Positions 35,198-44,241 of a stretch of DNA of 64,000 nucleotides are shown here, in pieces. Source of the stretch: Alistipes onderdonkii (lineage in GTDB: Bacteria > Bacteroidota > Bacteroidia > Bacteroidales > Rikenellaceae); contig NZ_CP102251.1 in the NCBI RefSeq assembly GCF_025145285.1, positions 1,860,001 to 1,924,000 on the forward strand, read 5' to 3'. Every line of letters begins with the position of its first letter. Within the stretch, counting starts at the first letter, position 1. The notes below the pieces were generated by a model, which saw nothing but the letters and a program-made list of their open reading frames with translations, did not search any database and was not told the origin of the DNA. The position numbers and the translations under genes were made by a program.

Positions 35198-35235
35198 GGG
35201 CTCTCCTCCCGCCTTGGGTGCGGGGTGTTCCTGTT

Positions 35236-36174
35236 TTATCGCATCGCGATCTGCGAGGTTCCGATCAGGCGGCCGTCGCAGAACAGTTGTACGGTGTAGG
35301 CACCAGCGGCAAAGCCTGTGCTGTTATAGTAGATACCCACTTCGAGATCCTGGTTCTGGTAGTCCACTTCGCGCATGGCCGAATAACTCAGGCGTTCGCC
35401 CTCGAAATCGAAAGTCGGCATGGCCTCGGTCGTCAGCACATAGCCGTCGGGCGAGGTGATACGGACGTAGACGGTCTTTTCGCCCGGTGTCGCCAGCTCG
35501 TTGGCCGTCAGTACGAAATCCACGCGCAGGCGCGCGGCATTCTTGATCCTCGATACGGGTTTGCTGTTGGCGTTGAGCGCCGAGAGACGGATGTCGCGGG
35601 CGCGGATCACGGCGCCGACACGAACCTTGTTGTCCAGTTCGGCAGCCTTCTCCTCGGCCATTTCGGCGCGCAGCTTCGCCGACGAGATCTCCTTGCGGTA
35701 GGTTACGTTCTCGTTGATGAGTTTTTTGTTGAGCGTATTGAGCGAGTCGATCTGGCGGATGTAGCTCTTCATGACCGTGCGCAGCGTACCCACCTCTTTT
35801 TCGTACTGTTTGATCTTGGCCAGGTTCCATGAACGCTCCTTTTTCAGGCGCGTCATCAGCGAGTCTGCGCGGTCGCGTTCCACGTTGAGGTTGGCAGAGA
35901 TGCTGTCGTTGGTCACCTGCAGGTTGTCGTAGTCGGTCATCAGGCGTCCCAGGTCGTTCTGGATCGAGTCGCGGTCGGCCTGCAGCAGCTGGTTGTCGAC
36001 CATCTGCTGGCGGTGTATGCTGAAATAAAGTACCGAAAGCGCCACCAGGATCACCGAGAGGATGATGATGACGATGCGGTAGCCGCGGATGGATTTTTCC
36101 GGGACGGGCTGCGACGCCATGTAATCGTCGTCCTCGAATTCCGAGGGGTCGTACCCTTGCTTATTTTCTTCCAT
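35236..36174 (-). CDS. Membrane-anchored coiled-coil protein of unknown function
   Basis: 312 residues: an acidic cytoplasmic N-terminus (1 to about 30), one transmembrane helix (about 33-52, VIIILSVILVALSVLYF), a long periplasmic coiled coil (about 55-195), and a C-terminal beta-rich domain (about 200-312; the end reads AYTVQLFCDGRLIGTSQIAMR-like) resembling an Ig-type fold. Similar proteins are widespread in Bacteroidota without assigned function; an envelope-spanning or scaffold role is an inference. It stands alone between two terminator-like regions. Confidence 0.85.
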   Translation of the reverse strand: MEENKQGYDPSEFEDDDYMASQPVPEKSIRGYRIVIIILSVILVALSVLYFSIHRQQMVDNQLLQADRDSIQNDLGRLMTDYDNLQVTNDSISANLNVERDRADSLMTRLKKERSWNLAKIKQYEKEVGTLRTVMKSYIRQIDSLNTLNKKLINENVTYRKEISSAKLRAEMAEEKAAELDNKVRVGAVIRARDIRLSALNANSKPVSRIKNAARLRVDFVLTANELATPGEKTVYVRITSPDGYVLTTEAMPTFDFEGERLSYSAMREVDYQNQDLEVGIYYNSTGFAAGAYTVQLFCDGRLIGTSQIAMR

Positions 36175-36252
36175 AAAAACAGTTTTTCAGTGTCGAATTT
36201 ACCTGATTGTTCGCCGGGTCAGGGTTATCCTGAGGCAAAGATAACAAAATTT

Positions 36253-37050
36253 TTATTTTATGAGGCTCGTCATCGGGTATTTAAGCCCCTTGTAGCCCGA
36301 AATATAGGCATTGATGCTGCCTACGCGGACGGGCGACTCGATGTAAAGCGGGATTTTGTTCTCGTCGTCCGAGATCCATAGCGTGAAGACCGTGCCGTCG
36401 GTGAAGGAGAACCCTTCGGAGGTGCCCAACTGGCATTCGAACTTGAGGGTCTTGAAGCGTCCCATGTTGCGAATCTTCTTCGTTTCGCGGCTTATGTACC
36501 TGTAATTCAGGTGCCGGATCGTGTCCTGCAATACCATCTGGAGGGTTGCGGGCTCACCGGGTTTGAAATCCTCGGCATTGGCCGAGCGCATGGTGAAGAA
36601 AAGCGCGATGGCATCCATGCTCCCCGGGGTCAGGGGCATGGTTTTCTCCTCGAAAGGCCGTTGGCGCCGCCGCCACCGGGTATGCACCTGGCTGTTGTCC
36701 CAGTCGTAGGTGTAATAGCTCTGGAACGTGTAGTCGCCCTCCTTGATGTCACTTTCGAAACGTACCGGGCGCAGCGTCTCGGGGCTGATCCATACCGTGT
36801 AGATGTCTTCGAGGTTGAAGAACCAGCGGTAGGTAGGCAGTGTGCGGCCGATGCCCTCGACCTTGTAGAACTTCCGGTCGTCGAGCTGCACCTCGGAGGT
36901 CTTGACCTCCACGGCGCCGACTTCGGTATTGGGGAACATCTTGGCCTTGTAGCTGACGCGGTAGAAAAGCTGCTCGCCCGGGTGGTAGAGCTGGGCTGCG
37001 GCAGGCAGCGCGGCGGTGAATAACAATATCGTGAATAACAATCGTTTCAT
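36253..37050 (-). CDS. DUF3108 domain-containing exported protein
   Basis: 265 residues with signal peptide MKRLLFTILLFTAALPAAAQ. The mature part begins LYHPGEQLFYRVSYKAKMFP and runs through repeated beta strands (YKVEGIGRTLPTYRWFFN, RFESDIKEGDYTFQSYYTYD), the DUF3108 pattern, probably a periplasmic beta-clam. Function of the family is unknown. The gap to recG upstream is only about 45 bp, so the two may be co-transcribed. Confidence 0.88.
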   Translation of the reverse strand: MKRLLFTILLFTAALPAAAQLYHPGEQLFYRVSYKAKMFPNTEVGAVEVKTSEVQLDDRKFYKVEGIGRTLPTYRWFFNLEDIYTVWISPETLRPVRFESDIKEGDYTFQSYYTYDWDNSQVHTRWRRRQRPFEEKTMPLTPGSMDAIALFFTMRSANAEDFKPGEPATLQMVLQDTIRHLNYRYISRETKKIRNMGRFKTLKFECQLGTSEGFSFTDGTVFTLWISDDENKIPLYIESPVRVGSINAYISGYKGLKYPMTSLIK

Positions 37051-37095
37051 GGGAAAAGGGTTTTTAATGGGTAAACGGTCTGCGGGTATGAAATA

Positions 37096-39204
37096 TTACG
37101 AAATCATGGAAAAATCAATCTCTTCGCGTCCCGAATAGCGCCGTCTTAACTCCCTGAGGCCGCGGTGCTCAGGCAGGGAGAGGCCGCGGTCGCCGGAGAG
37201 GATACCGGCCGCTGCCTCGCGCGAGACGGTGAGTATCTGGACATCGAGCGTGGGGTTGGCGATCTTCAGATCAAACGCCATGCCGCTCTGGAGCGTGCCG
37301 TTGATATCGCCCGCACCCCGCAGTTTGAGGTCGAGCTCCGCCAGGCGGAATCCGTCGTTGGTTTCGCACATGGCGTCGAGGCGTGCCCGGGACTCCTTCG
37401 AGAGCTTTTCGCCCGACATCAGGATGCAGTAGGATTGTTCGCCGCCCCGTCCTACGCGCCCGCGCAACTGGTGCAGCTGCGAGAGCCCGAACCGCTCGGC
37501 CGATTCGATGACCATGACCGTGGCGTTCGGCACGTCGACGCCCACTTCGATGACCGACGTGGCGACCATGATATCGGCCTCGCCCGACTTGAACTGGCGC
37601 ATCGACTCCTCCTTGTCGGCGGGTTTCATCTTGCCGTGGCAGATCGTGGTGACATACTCCGGCAGCGGGAAATCGCGCGATATGGCTTCGTAGCCGTCGG
37701 TGAGGTCTTTGTAATCCATGGCCTCGGACTCCTTGATGAGCGGATATACGACATAGACCTGCCGTCCCTTGGCGATCTCCTGCTTCATGAAGCCGAACAG
37801 GCGCAGCCGCGCCGCATCGGTGTAATGTACGGTCTTGATCGGCCGTCGTCCCGGCGGAAGCTCGTCGATCACCGAGACGTCGAGGTCGCCGTAGAGGGTC
37901 ATGGCAAGCGTGCGGGGGATCGGCGTGGCGGTCATCACGAGGATGTGCGGCGGCTGCTCGTTCTTCGTCCAAAGCCGGGCGCGCTGCTCCACGCCGAAGC
38001 GGTGCTGCTCGTCGATCACCACGAACCCCAGGTTGGCGAACTGCACGCGGTCTTCGATCAGGGCGTGCGTGCCGATCAGGATGTGCACCTCGCCCGAGGC
38101 GATCCCTTCGAGCGCCAGCCGGCGCTCCCTGGCCTTCGAGGCGCCGGTGAGGATGGCGACCTTCACCCCCATGCCGTCGAGCATACGCGTGATGGTGGCG
38201 AAATGCTGGCGGGCGAGGATCTCGGTGGGCGCCATCATGCAGGCCTGGTAGCCGTTGTCCACGGCCAGCAGCATCGACATCAGCGCCACGAGGGTCTTGC
38301 CGCTGCCGACGTCGCCCTGCAACAGGCGGTTCATCTGGTAGCCCGTGACGGTGTCCTGCCGGATCTCCCTGATGACCCGTTTCTGCGCCCCGGTGAGCGG
38401 GAACGGGAGTTTTTCGTTGTAGAAGGTGTTGAAGACGCCCCCGACCTTCATGAACAGGAAGCCGTTGTTTCGGGCCAGACGTTCCGTACGGCGCGACTGG
38501 ATGTTGAGCTGGATGCCCAGCAGTTCGTCGAATTTCAGCCTGTACTGTGCCTGCCGCAGCAGTTCGGGCGACTGCGGAAAATGGATGTTGTAGTAGGCGT
38601 CACGCAGCGGTATCAGCCCGTAGCGGGTTCGTACCTCGTCGGGCATGTAGTCGGGGATATGGTCTTTGGCCAGCGCCCATGTGTTGCAGATAATCTGGTA
38701 CATGCCCTTGGCGCCGAGTACGTTCGAAAGTTTCTCGGTCGAGGGATAGATGCCCTGCATGCCGCTTTCGGCCTTGCGCGAGAGCGCCTGCTCCATGGTT
38801 TCCAGCTCGGGGTGCGCCATCGACAATTCGCCGCGGTAGAACGACGGCCGCCCGAAAATGAGGTATTCGCGCCCCACTTCGACCCGTTTTTCGATCCATT
38901 TGATACCTTGGAACCAGACCAGTTCGGCCGACCCCGTGGGGTCGGAGACGTAGGCCGTGAAGCGTCGTTTGCGGCCCGTGCCGGCATAGGCTACGCCCGT
39001 CACGCGGGCGCGGAACTGGAGCAGGGTGGGCGCATCGTCGGTGATTTCGGCGATGCGGTAGACTTTCGTGCGGTCGATATAGCGGAACGGGTAGTGACGC
39101 AGCATGTCGCCCAGCGTACGGATGCCCAGCTCCTTGTCCAGAAGCCGGGCGCGGGCTTCGCCGACGCCGCCTACGAATTTTATGTCGTTGTCCAGATAGT
39201 CCAC
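37096..39204 (-). CDS. recG: ATP-dependent DNA helicase RecG
   Basis: 702 residues. The branched-DNA helicase acts on stalled forks and Holliday junctions. The wedge/OB domain is in the first ~260 residues; helicase motifs follow: Walker A GDVGSGKTLVAL, DEQH box IDEQHRFGVEQR, motif III TATPIPRTLAM, and motif VI HQLRGRVGRGGEQSYC. The start is taken as GTG at 39204 (VDYLDNDIKFVGGVG), which aligns with the usual RecG N-terminus; the frame upstream is open but crosses low-quality sequence. The codon is unusual but no ATG fits. Confidence 0.95.
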   Translation of the reverse strand: MDYLDNDIKFVGGVGEARARLLDKELGIRTLGDMLRHYPFRYIDRTKVYRIAEITDDAPTLLQFRARVTGVAYAGTGRKRRFTAYVSDPTGSAELVWFQGIKWIEKRVEVGREYLIFGRPSFYRGELSMAHPELETMEQALSRKAESGMQGIYPSTEKLSNVLGAKGMYQIICNTWALAKDHIPDYMPDEVRTRYGLIPLRDAYYNIHFPQSPELLRQAQYRLKFDELLGIQLNIQSRRTERLARNNGFLFMKVGGVFNTFYNEKLPFPLTGAQKRVIREIRQDTVTGYQMNRLLQGDVGSGKTLVALMSMLLAVDNGYQACMMAPTEILARQHFATITRMLDGMGVKVAILTGASKARERRLALEGIASGEVHILIGTHALIEDRVQFANLGFVVIDEQHRFGVEQRARLWTKNEQPPHILVMTATPIPRTLAMTLYGDLDVSVIDELPPGRRPIKTVHYTDAARLRLFGFMKQEIAKGRQVYVVYPLIKESEAMDYKDLTDGYEAISRDFPLPEYVTTICHGKMKPADKEESMRQFKSGEADIMVATSVIEVGVDVPNATVMVIESAERFGLSQLHQLRGRVGRGGEQSYCILMSGEKLSKESRARLDAMCETNDGFRLAELDLKLRGAGDINGTLQSGMAFDLKIANPTLDVQILTVSREAAAGILSGDRGLSLPEHRGLRELRRRYSGREEIDFSMIS

Positions 39205-39290
39205 ACGACAAATATACGAAAAAACAGGAAATCCGTATCGCGTACGGGGTGTTATTCCGTTTACCGGGTGTTGCCGCGGGATATTCCGGG

Positions 39291-39740
39291 CTATTCCTGC
39301 GCGTCCTCCTCCAGCGTGACGTCGACACCGGTGCGTGCGAAACTGCCCCCGCACCATCCCTCGGCTTCCGAGACGCGGTCGGCTTCGGTGAATTCGACCG
39401 GAACGGACTGTGCCGCGAACTCCCCGCCGTTGGACGGGCCGTCGGTGTCGGTAAACAGGATGTCCGCCGTCGTTTCAATGGAGAATAATTGTCCGGGAAG
39501 TTCGTAGGAACCGTCGTCCCCGGTCAGGGCCTTATAGGGGCTGTTTTGTTGGAGTACCTCGATCCCGGGTATCGGGGCGCCGGTTTTGTCGGTTACCTTG
39601 CCGCCGACCCAGATATCTACGTGCGGCGTCCCGTACATGACGGGCGGTGGTTCTCCGTTTTTCTGTTTTTCGCAGGCCGTAGAGAACCCGAGCAGTGTCA
39701 GCAACAGGAAGGACAGGCGTTTTTTGATGCGTTTTTTCAT
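39291..39740 (-). CDS. Putative lipoprotein of the radical-SAM-associated family
   Basis: 149 residues with lipoprotein signal ending LLGFSTAC (Cys23). The mature part starts with a short linker, then MYGTPHVDIWVGGKVTDKTG and PIPGIEV, a carboxypeptidase-regulatory-like beta domain. This layout (short YGxPH segment followed by a carbohydrate-binding-like strand repeat) resembles the small Bacteroidota lipoproteins annotated as radical-SAM-associated (the TIGR04134 type, from memory). No radical SAM gene is nearby here, so it would be an orphan member. Alternatively it is just a carboxypeptidase-regulatory-like lipoprotein. Confidence 0.65.
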   Translation of the reverse strand: MKKRIKKRLSFLLLTLLGFSTACEKQKNGEPPPVMYGTPHVDIWVGGKVTDKTGAPIPGIEVLQQNSPYKALTGDDGSYELPGQLFSIETTADILFTDTDGPSNGGEFAAQSVPVEFTEADRVSEAEGWCGGSFARTGVDVTLEEDAQE

Positions 39741-39791
39741 GGCAGGAGCGGGATTGTGGTTGCTACCCGAAATATAGGGAATAAATCGGAA

Positions 39792-39822
39792 TTCGCAAAA
39801 TCGCGGATTATCTTTATCTTTG
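39792..39822 (+). promoter_or_regulatory. Promoter of ispG
   Basis: TATCTTTG (39815-39822) fits TAnnTTTG, with TTC at 39792-39794 in the -33 position (20 bp apart; one mismatch to TTG). The leader would be only about 15 nt. Confidence 0.6.
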
Positions 39823-39841
39823 CATCACAATCGCAGAAGAG

Positions 39842-41323
39842 ATGAATCTTTCGGAATACAGTCGCCGTCCGAGTTGCGAGGTGCGCATCGGGCGGGTCGT
39901 GATCGGCGGCGGGCACCCGGTCGCCGTGCAGTCGATGACCAACACCGACACCAACGATACCGAAGCCAGCGTGGCGCAGATCGAACGGATCGACCGCGCC
40001 GGGGGAAAGATCGTGCGCCTTACGGCACAGGGGCGGCGCGAGGGCGAGAACCTTGCCCGCATCGTCCGCCGCCTGCGCGACGAGGGCTTCGATACGGCCG
40101 TCGTGGCCGACATCCACTTCCTGCCCGAGGTGGCCGCCATTGCCGCGCAATATGTCGACAAGGTGCGCATCAACCCGGGCAATTACCGCACGGATCGCGG
40201 GGAGCTGGAGGAGTTGATCGCCCGCTGCCGCGAGCGGGGCGTCGCCCTGCGCATCGGCGTCAACCACGGGTCGCTCGCCAAACGTGTCTTCGACCAGTGG
40301 GGCGATACGCCGCAGGGCATGGTCGTCTCGGCCATGGAGTTCCTGCGTGTCTGCAAGGCGCACGGGTTCGACCAGGTCGTCGTGTCGATGAAGTCGAGCA
40401 ACACGCGCGTCATGGTCGCCGCGTACCGGCTGCTGGTCGCGGCGATGGATGCCGAGGATATGCACTATCCGATCCACTTGGGCGTCACCGAGGCCGGCAG
40501 CGGCATCGAGGGGCGTATCAAGAGCGCCGTAGGTATCGGGGCGCTGCTCTGCGACGGCATCGGCGACACGATCCGCGTATCGCTGACCGAGGCCCCGGAG
40601 CACGAAATTCCCGTGGCGGAACTGCTGGTAAGGCACTTCGCGGAGCGCCCCGGGACATTTCCCGTGCTGCATCCCGAGCGCTACTCCCCGACCGAGTACC
40701 GCCGCCGTACGAATATACAGGTGCCGGTCGTGCACAGCGAACCGCTCGACGGCTTCCGCGTAATCGAGGCCGTGTCGGGCAATCCCACGGCCGAGCTGCG
40801 CGCCGCGATCCTGAACCTCGATACCCCCGAACCGGTCGTCGTGAAACGCCGTTACGAGGAGACCTCGCCCGAGGTGCTGGCCGTGAAGGCCGCCGCCGAC
40901 CTGGGGGTGCTGCTGCTCGACGGGCTGGCCGACGGCATCTGGATCGACGCGCCGGGATTTGCCGAAGACCAGGTGCGCGAAATCGAGCTGATGATCCTGC
41001 AGGCGGCGCGTGTGCGGTTCTCGCACACCGAGTACATCGCCTGCCCGAGTTGCGGCCGCACGCTTTACGACATCGAAAAGACCCTCGCCGACATCAAATC
41101 GCGCACGTCGCACCTCTCGAACCTCAAGATCGGCGTCATGGGGTGCATCGTCAACGGCCCCGGCGAGATGGCCGATGCCGACTACGGGTACGTGGGTGCC
41201 GCACCCGGCCGCATCACGCTCTACAAGGGGCGCACGGTCGTGGCACGCAACATCCCGCAGCAGGAGGCGCTCGACCGCCTCGTGGAACTGATCAAGGCCG
41301 ACGGCGAGTGGGTGGAACCATGA
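39842..41323 (+). CDS. ispG: 4-hydroxy-3-methylbut-2-en-1-yl diphosphate synthase (IspG/GcpE)
   Basis: 493-residue iron-sulfur enzyme of the MEP isoprenoid pathway that reductively opens MEcPP to HMBPP. An N-terminal TIM barrel (about 10-265; VQSMTNTDTNDTEASVAQI, RINPGNYR, GVTEAGSGIEGRIKSAVGIG) is joined to the C-terminal cluster domain with ligands Cys401, Cys404 and Cys435 and Glu442 (CPSCGRTLYD, GCIVNGPGE). Between them lies an extra segment of about 130 residues, as in plant, Chlamydia and Bacteroidota long forms but shorter than usual in Bacteroides. Its TGA overlaps the ATG of the next gene. Confidence 0.96.
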   Translation: MNLSEYSRRPSCEVRIGRVVIGGGHPVAVQSMTNTDTNDTEASVAQIERIDRAGGKIVRLTAQGRREGENLARIVRRLRDEGFDTAVVADIHFLPEVAAIAAQYVDKVRINPGNYRTDRGELEELIARCRERGVALRIGVNHGSLAKRVFDQWGDTPQGMVVSAMEFLRVCKAHGFDQVVVSMKSSNTRVMVAAYRLLVAAMDAEDMHYPIHLGVTEAGSGIEGRIKSAVGIGALLCDGIGDTIRVSLTEAPEHEIPVAELLVRHFAERPGTFPVLHPERYSPTEYRRRTNIQVPVVHSEPLDGFRVIEAVSGNPTAELRAAILNLDTPEPVVVKRRYEETSPEVLAVKAAADLGVLLLDGLADGIWIDAPGFAEDQVREIELMILQAARVRFSHTEYIACPSCGRTLYDIEKTLADIKSRTSHLSNLKIGVMGCIVNGPGEMADADYGYVGAAPGRITLYKGRTVVARNIPQQEALDRLVELIKADGEWVEP

Positions 41324-41922
41324 CGATCCTGCCGCTCGCATACCTGCCCTCGGTCGAGTACTTCGCGCACTTGTTGCGCGGCGGGTGCGTCGTCGACCTG
41401 GGCGAGCATTTCGTGAAGCGCTCGGAGCGCAACCGTGCCCGTATCCTCGCTACGGACGGGGTGATGGAGTTGACCGTCCATGTGCGCAACGCCAACCGTC
41501 CCCGCCAGCCCGTACGCGACGTGCGGATCGACTATTCGAAACGCTGGCAGCACCAGCACTGGGGGGCGTTGGTCGCCTCCTACAAAGGGTCGCCCTATTT
41601 CGATTTCTACGCTGAATATTTCGAACCTTTCTACCGCCGGGAATACGGATTCCTGGCCGATTACAATGCCGAACTGCTCGGGCGGCTCTGCTCCCTGCTG
41701 AACGTACCCATGCCCGAGTTCTCCCAGACGTATGTCGATGCCGCCGCAGGCGACACCGACCTGCGCCCCAAACGGCGCAAAGAGGGCTCGGCGTTCATTG
41801 CCGAGCCCTATGTGCAGGTCTTCTCCGACCGTATGCCTTTCCAGCCTAATTTGTCGGTTGCGGATTTGCTGTTCGCCGAGGGCCCTGAAGCCGTTTCGGT
41901 TTTAAGACGTTGCCGACTCTGA
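41320..41922 (+). CDS. WbqC-like family protein
   Basis: 200 residues with the opening LPLAYLPSVEYFAHLLRGG and the segments VRDVRIDYSKRWQHQHWGAL and SPYFDFYAEYFEPFYRRE, which match the WbqC-like family of Bacteroidota, proteins of unknown activity sometimes found with O-antigen genes. It overlaps ispG by 4 bp (ATGA) and is translated with it. Its last 77 bp overlap the 3' end of the convergent GH2 gene on the other strand. Confidence 0.85.
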   Translation: MTILPLAYLPSVEYFAHLLRGGCVVDLGEHFVKRSERNRARILATDGVMELTVHVRNANRPRQPVRDVRIDYSKRWQHQHWGALVASYKGSPYFDFYAEYFEPFYRREYGFLADYNAELLGRLCSLLNVPMPEFSQTYVDAAAGDTDLRPKRRKEGSAFIAEPYVQVFSDRMPFQPNLSVADLLFAEGPEAVSVLRRCRL

Positions 41923-43876
41923 GCGTCACGCTGTCGCGCAGCGGCCCGGCGATGGCCTTGATTTCGACCGTGCCCTGTAGCGACACCGAATCCGTGCGGT
42001 ACTGGCAGGCGGCGTATTCCGTCACGGCCAGCGTGTCGGCTCCTGCGAGCAGCGTGGGGGCCCCGGCCGACGAGTAGATTTGGAATGCCTGCCGTTCGCC
42101 GTCGCGCAGCGTCCGCCGCTTGTCTGTAATGTGCAGTGTCGGTTCCTCCTTGTTCCACAGAGCCTTATACAGGTAGAACGCATCCTTGCGCTCGCGGCGG
42201 TCGATGGTCACGAGTCCGGCACCGTTCACCCCGTAAGGCCGGCGTACCGAACCGTAATCGAACATGTTGTTGATCCATGTGCCCCAGAAGAGCGAGTCGT
42301 TCTGGAGGTTCTTGGCGTACTGCTCGTGGAAGCGTGTCTGACGCTCTTCGGGCATCCAGTTCGCGCGGGGTGCCGCCTGTGCCGTATAGCTCTTGTGTCC
42401 GATGAAGCCGCTGCCCCCGTAACAGATTCCCGAGCGGAGGTGTGACCAGCCTTTCTGCAGCTGGTCGCGCCATACGGTCACGTCGTCCGTCGTACCTTTG
42501 CGCCAGCCTACGTCCTGCCGCCAGACGATCAGGTCGGTGATGAAGTTGATATTGCCGTCCTGGTCGCTGCAGGCCACTGTGGGACGCGAGGGGTCGAGGG
42601 CGTGTGCCGCCGCGTTGAGCTTGGCCAGGTAAGGGGTCACGTCGTTGCCGCGTGTCCAGAGCCGCGAAAAGATGCCCCACATCACCACCGAGGGATGGTT
42701 GTAGTTCTGGGCGATGATCTCCTGCAACTGTTGCAGGCCGTTCTGTTCGAACTGCGGGGTGGCGTAATAGGCCACGTCGCCCAGGAACGAGGAGCGGTGG
42801 AACGGCGCATCGACCCACGCCAGCATGCCCAGTTCGTCGCAACGGTCGTAGAGGTATTGCGCATGGGGCATCACGGCCGAGCGCAGCGCGTTCGCCCCGA
42901 GGGTGCGGATCTGGCTGAGGTCGGCGTCATAGTCGGGCGCGATGAGTGCGCCGCCCGAGATGGCGTTGTCGTGGTAGAGCGTTACGCCGTGTATCGGGAT
43001 GCGGATGCCGTTGATCGCAAAGCCGCCCGCCGGGGTCGCCGCGATGCTGCGGAAACCTGTACGCACGGCTACGCTGTCGGTGACGGTCGCGTCGCCGATA
43101 CTTACCGATACCCGGTAGAGGGCCGGGCTGGCGGGGCTCCACAACCGGGGGGCGTCGACCGAGAAGGGAATCGTGACGGGTTTCCCGTCGAGGCGCGCCT
43201 TCTGCCGTTTGGAAAATACGCGGCTGCCGTCGGGCGCCGTGATGTCGAGCGTCAGGACGCAGCTGTTCTCCCCGCCGGTGACGAGGTGTATCTCCGCTTC
43301 GCCTTCGACCCGATCTTCGCCGACCGAGTTCTGGCGCACCAGTATGCCGTCCGAGCCGAGGTAGAGGGGCGATACGGCGGTCTTTTCCGTGAGGATCAGC
43401 TCGGCTTCGCGGTAGATGCCCCCGTAGAGGTTCATGTCCGTCGAGGTGGGAAGCACGTCGTCGCAGTAGTTGTTGCTGACCACGACCAGCAGCGCATTGT
43501 CGGAACCGAACCGTATCTTGTCGGTGATTTCGAGCGCAAAAGCCGTACCTCCGCCTTTGTGCCCGCCGACATAATAGCCGTTGACGAAGACGTCGGCCAC
43601 GCTTTGCACGCCGTAGAATTTCACGAATAACCGTTTGGCCGCCCATTCGGCCGGGATATACATGTTGTTCTGGTAGTTTGCCGTTGTCTCGAGGAAATAT
43701 CCGGTGCCGCCCGTGTCGGTATTCCAGGTGTGGGGCAGCGTAACATGCCGGGCATTGTCGCTGCTGTTCTCCGACTTGAAGAAGAAACGCCATCCCTCGT
43801 TCAGGGGGAATACCTCGCGGGCCTGTGCGAAGGCGCAGGCGGCGAGGAGCATGAGTGTCGCTATGTATCGTTTCAT
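41846..43876 (-). CDS. Secreted glycoside hydrolase family 2 protein lacking expected catalytic residues
   Basis: 676 residues with signal peptide MKRYIATLMLLAACAFAQA. GH2 domain order: N-terminal sugar-binding jelly roll (about 20-165, TLPHTWNTD, then NLYGGIYREAELI), Ig-like domain (about 170-275), and a TIM barrel (about 285-560, with the RSAVMPHA, GMLAWVDAPF and WNNMFD-like landmarks). The acid/base motif, normally WGLxNE, reads WGIFSR (400-405), and the nucleophile motif, normally SEYG, reads ICYG (484-487). Both glutamates are therefore missing, so it is probably a binding protein or pseudoenzyme, or has changed chemistry. It has no SusCD neighbours. The 3' end overlaps the WbqC-like gene. 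Confidence 0.85.
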   Translation of the reverse strand: MKRYIATLMLLAACAFAQAREVFPLNEGWRFFFKSENSSDNARHVTLPHTWNTDTGGTGYFLETTANYQNNMYIPAEWAAKRLFVKFYGVQSVADVFVNGYYVGGHKGGGTAFALEITDKIRFGSDNALLVVVSNNYCDDVLPTSTDMNLYGGIYREAELILTEKTAVSPLYLGSDGILVRQNSVGEDRVEGEAEIHLVTGGENSCVLTLDITAPDGSRVFSKRQKARLDGKPVTIPFSVDAPRLWSPASPALYRVSVSIGDATVTDSVAVRTGFRSIAATPAGGFAINGIRIPIHGVTLYHDNAISGGALIAPDYDADLSQIRTLGANALRSAVMPHAQYLYDRCDELGMLAWVDAPFHRSSFLGDVAYYATPQFEQNGLQQLQEIIAQNYNHPSVVMWGIFSRLWTRGNDVTPYLAKLNAAAHALDPSRPTVACSDQDGNINFITDLIVWRQDVGWRKGTTDDVTVWRDQLQKGWSHLRSGICYGGSGFIGHKSYTAQAAPRANWMPEERQTRFHEQYAKNLQNDSLFWGTWINNMFDYGSVRRPYGVNGAGLVTIDRRERKDAFYLYKALWNKEEPTLHITDKRRTLRDGERQAFQIYSSAGAPTLLAGADTLAVTEYAACQYRTDSVSLQGTVEIKAIAGPLRDSVTLRVGNVLKPKRLQGPRRTANPQPTN

Positions 43877-44201
43877 TGTCGCGGATGGTTTTGGTGTCTT
43901 GTTGCAAAGATAATACAACGCCGGCTCAAAATCAAATTTTCCGTTGCGGGCGCCGTTTCCGTGCGGGGGGGGCATCCGCGGTTGGCTGTCCGGCGTTGCG
44001 CGGGGCGAATGCCTGCCGGGGGCGTGTGTCCGTGTATTGCGCCACTGGGCGGTTGTATGCTTGCGCGGGCCGGCTGGGCCGGGTGCATGGCCGGGCACAT
44101 GGCTGGAGCAGGCTTGGGCGAGAGCCGTGTGGCGTGTGTGGTGTGTCGCGGGCGATGCCGGAAAGAGGAGTTCCGGAAGAGTTCCGGGGAACTTCCGGGC
44201 A
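43877..44201. other. Intergenic stretch without a supportable gene
   Basis: GC-rich sequence between the GH2 gene start and the terminator of the large lipoprotein gene. Open frames here are compositional (Gly, Arg, Ala, Pro runs). No RNA structure recognised. Confidence 0.6.
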
Positions 44202-44241
44202 TAAAAAAAAGCGGCAGACCGCGCCTCTTCGGTCTGCCGCA
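44202..44241 (-). terminator. Terminator of the large coiled-coil lipoprotein gene
   Basis: Strong stem GCGGCAGACC / GGTCTGCCGC (loop 10 nt) followed on the reverse strand by eight T residues. It lies about 140 bp after the stop codon; no gene is seen between. Confidence 0.88.

Noticed and set aside
37165..39507. A 780-codon open frame on the forward strand, antisense to recG.
   Set aside because: Shadow of recG; the translated text has no domain and extends over the lipoprotein gene as well.
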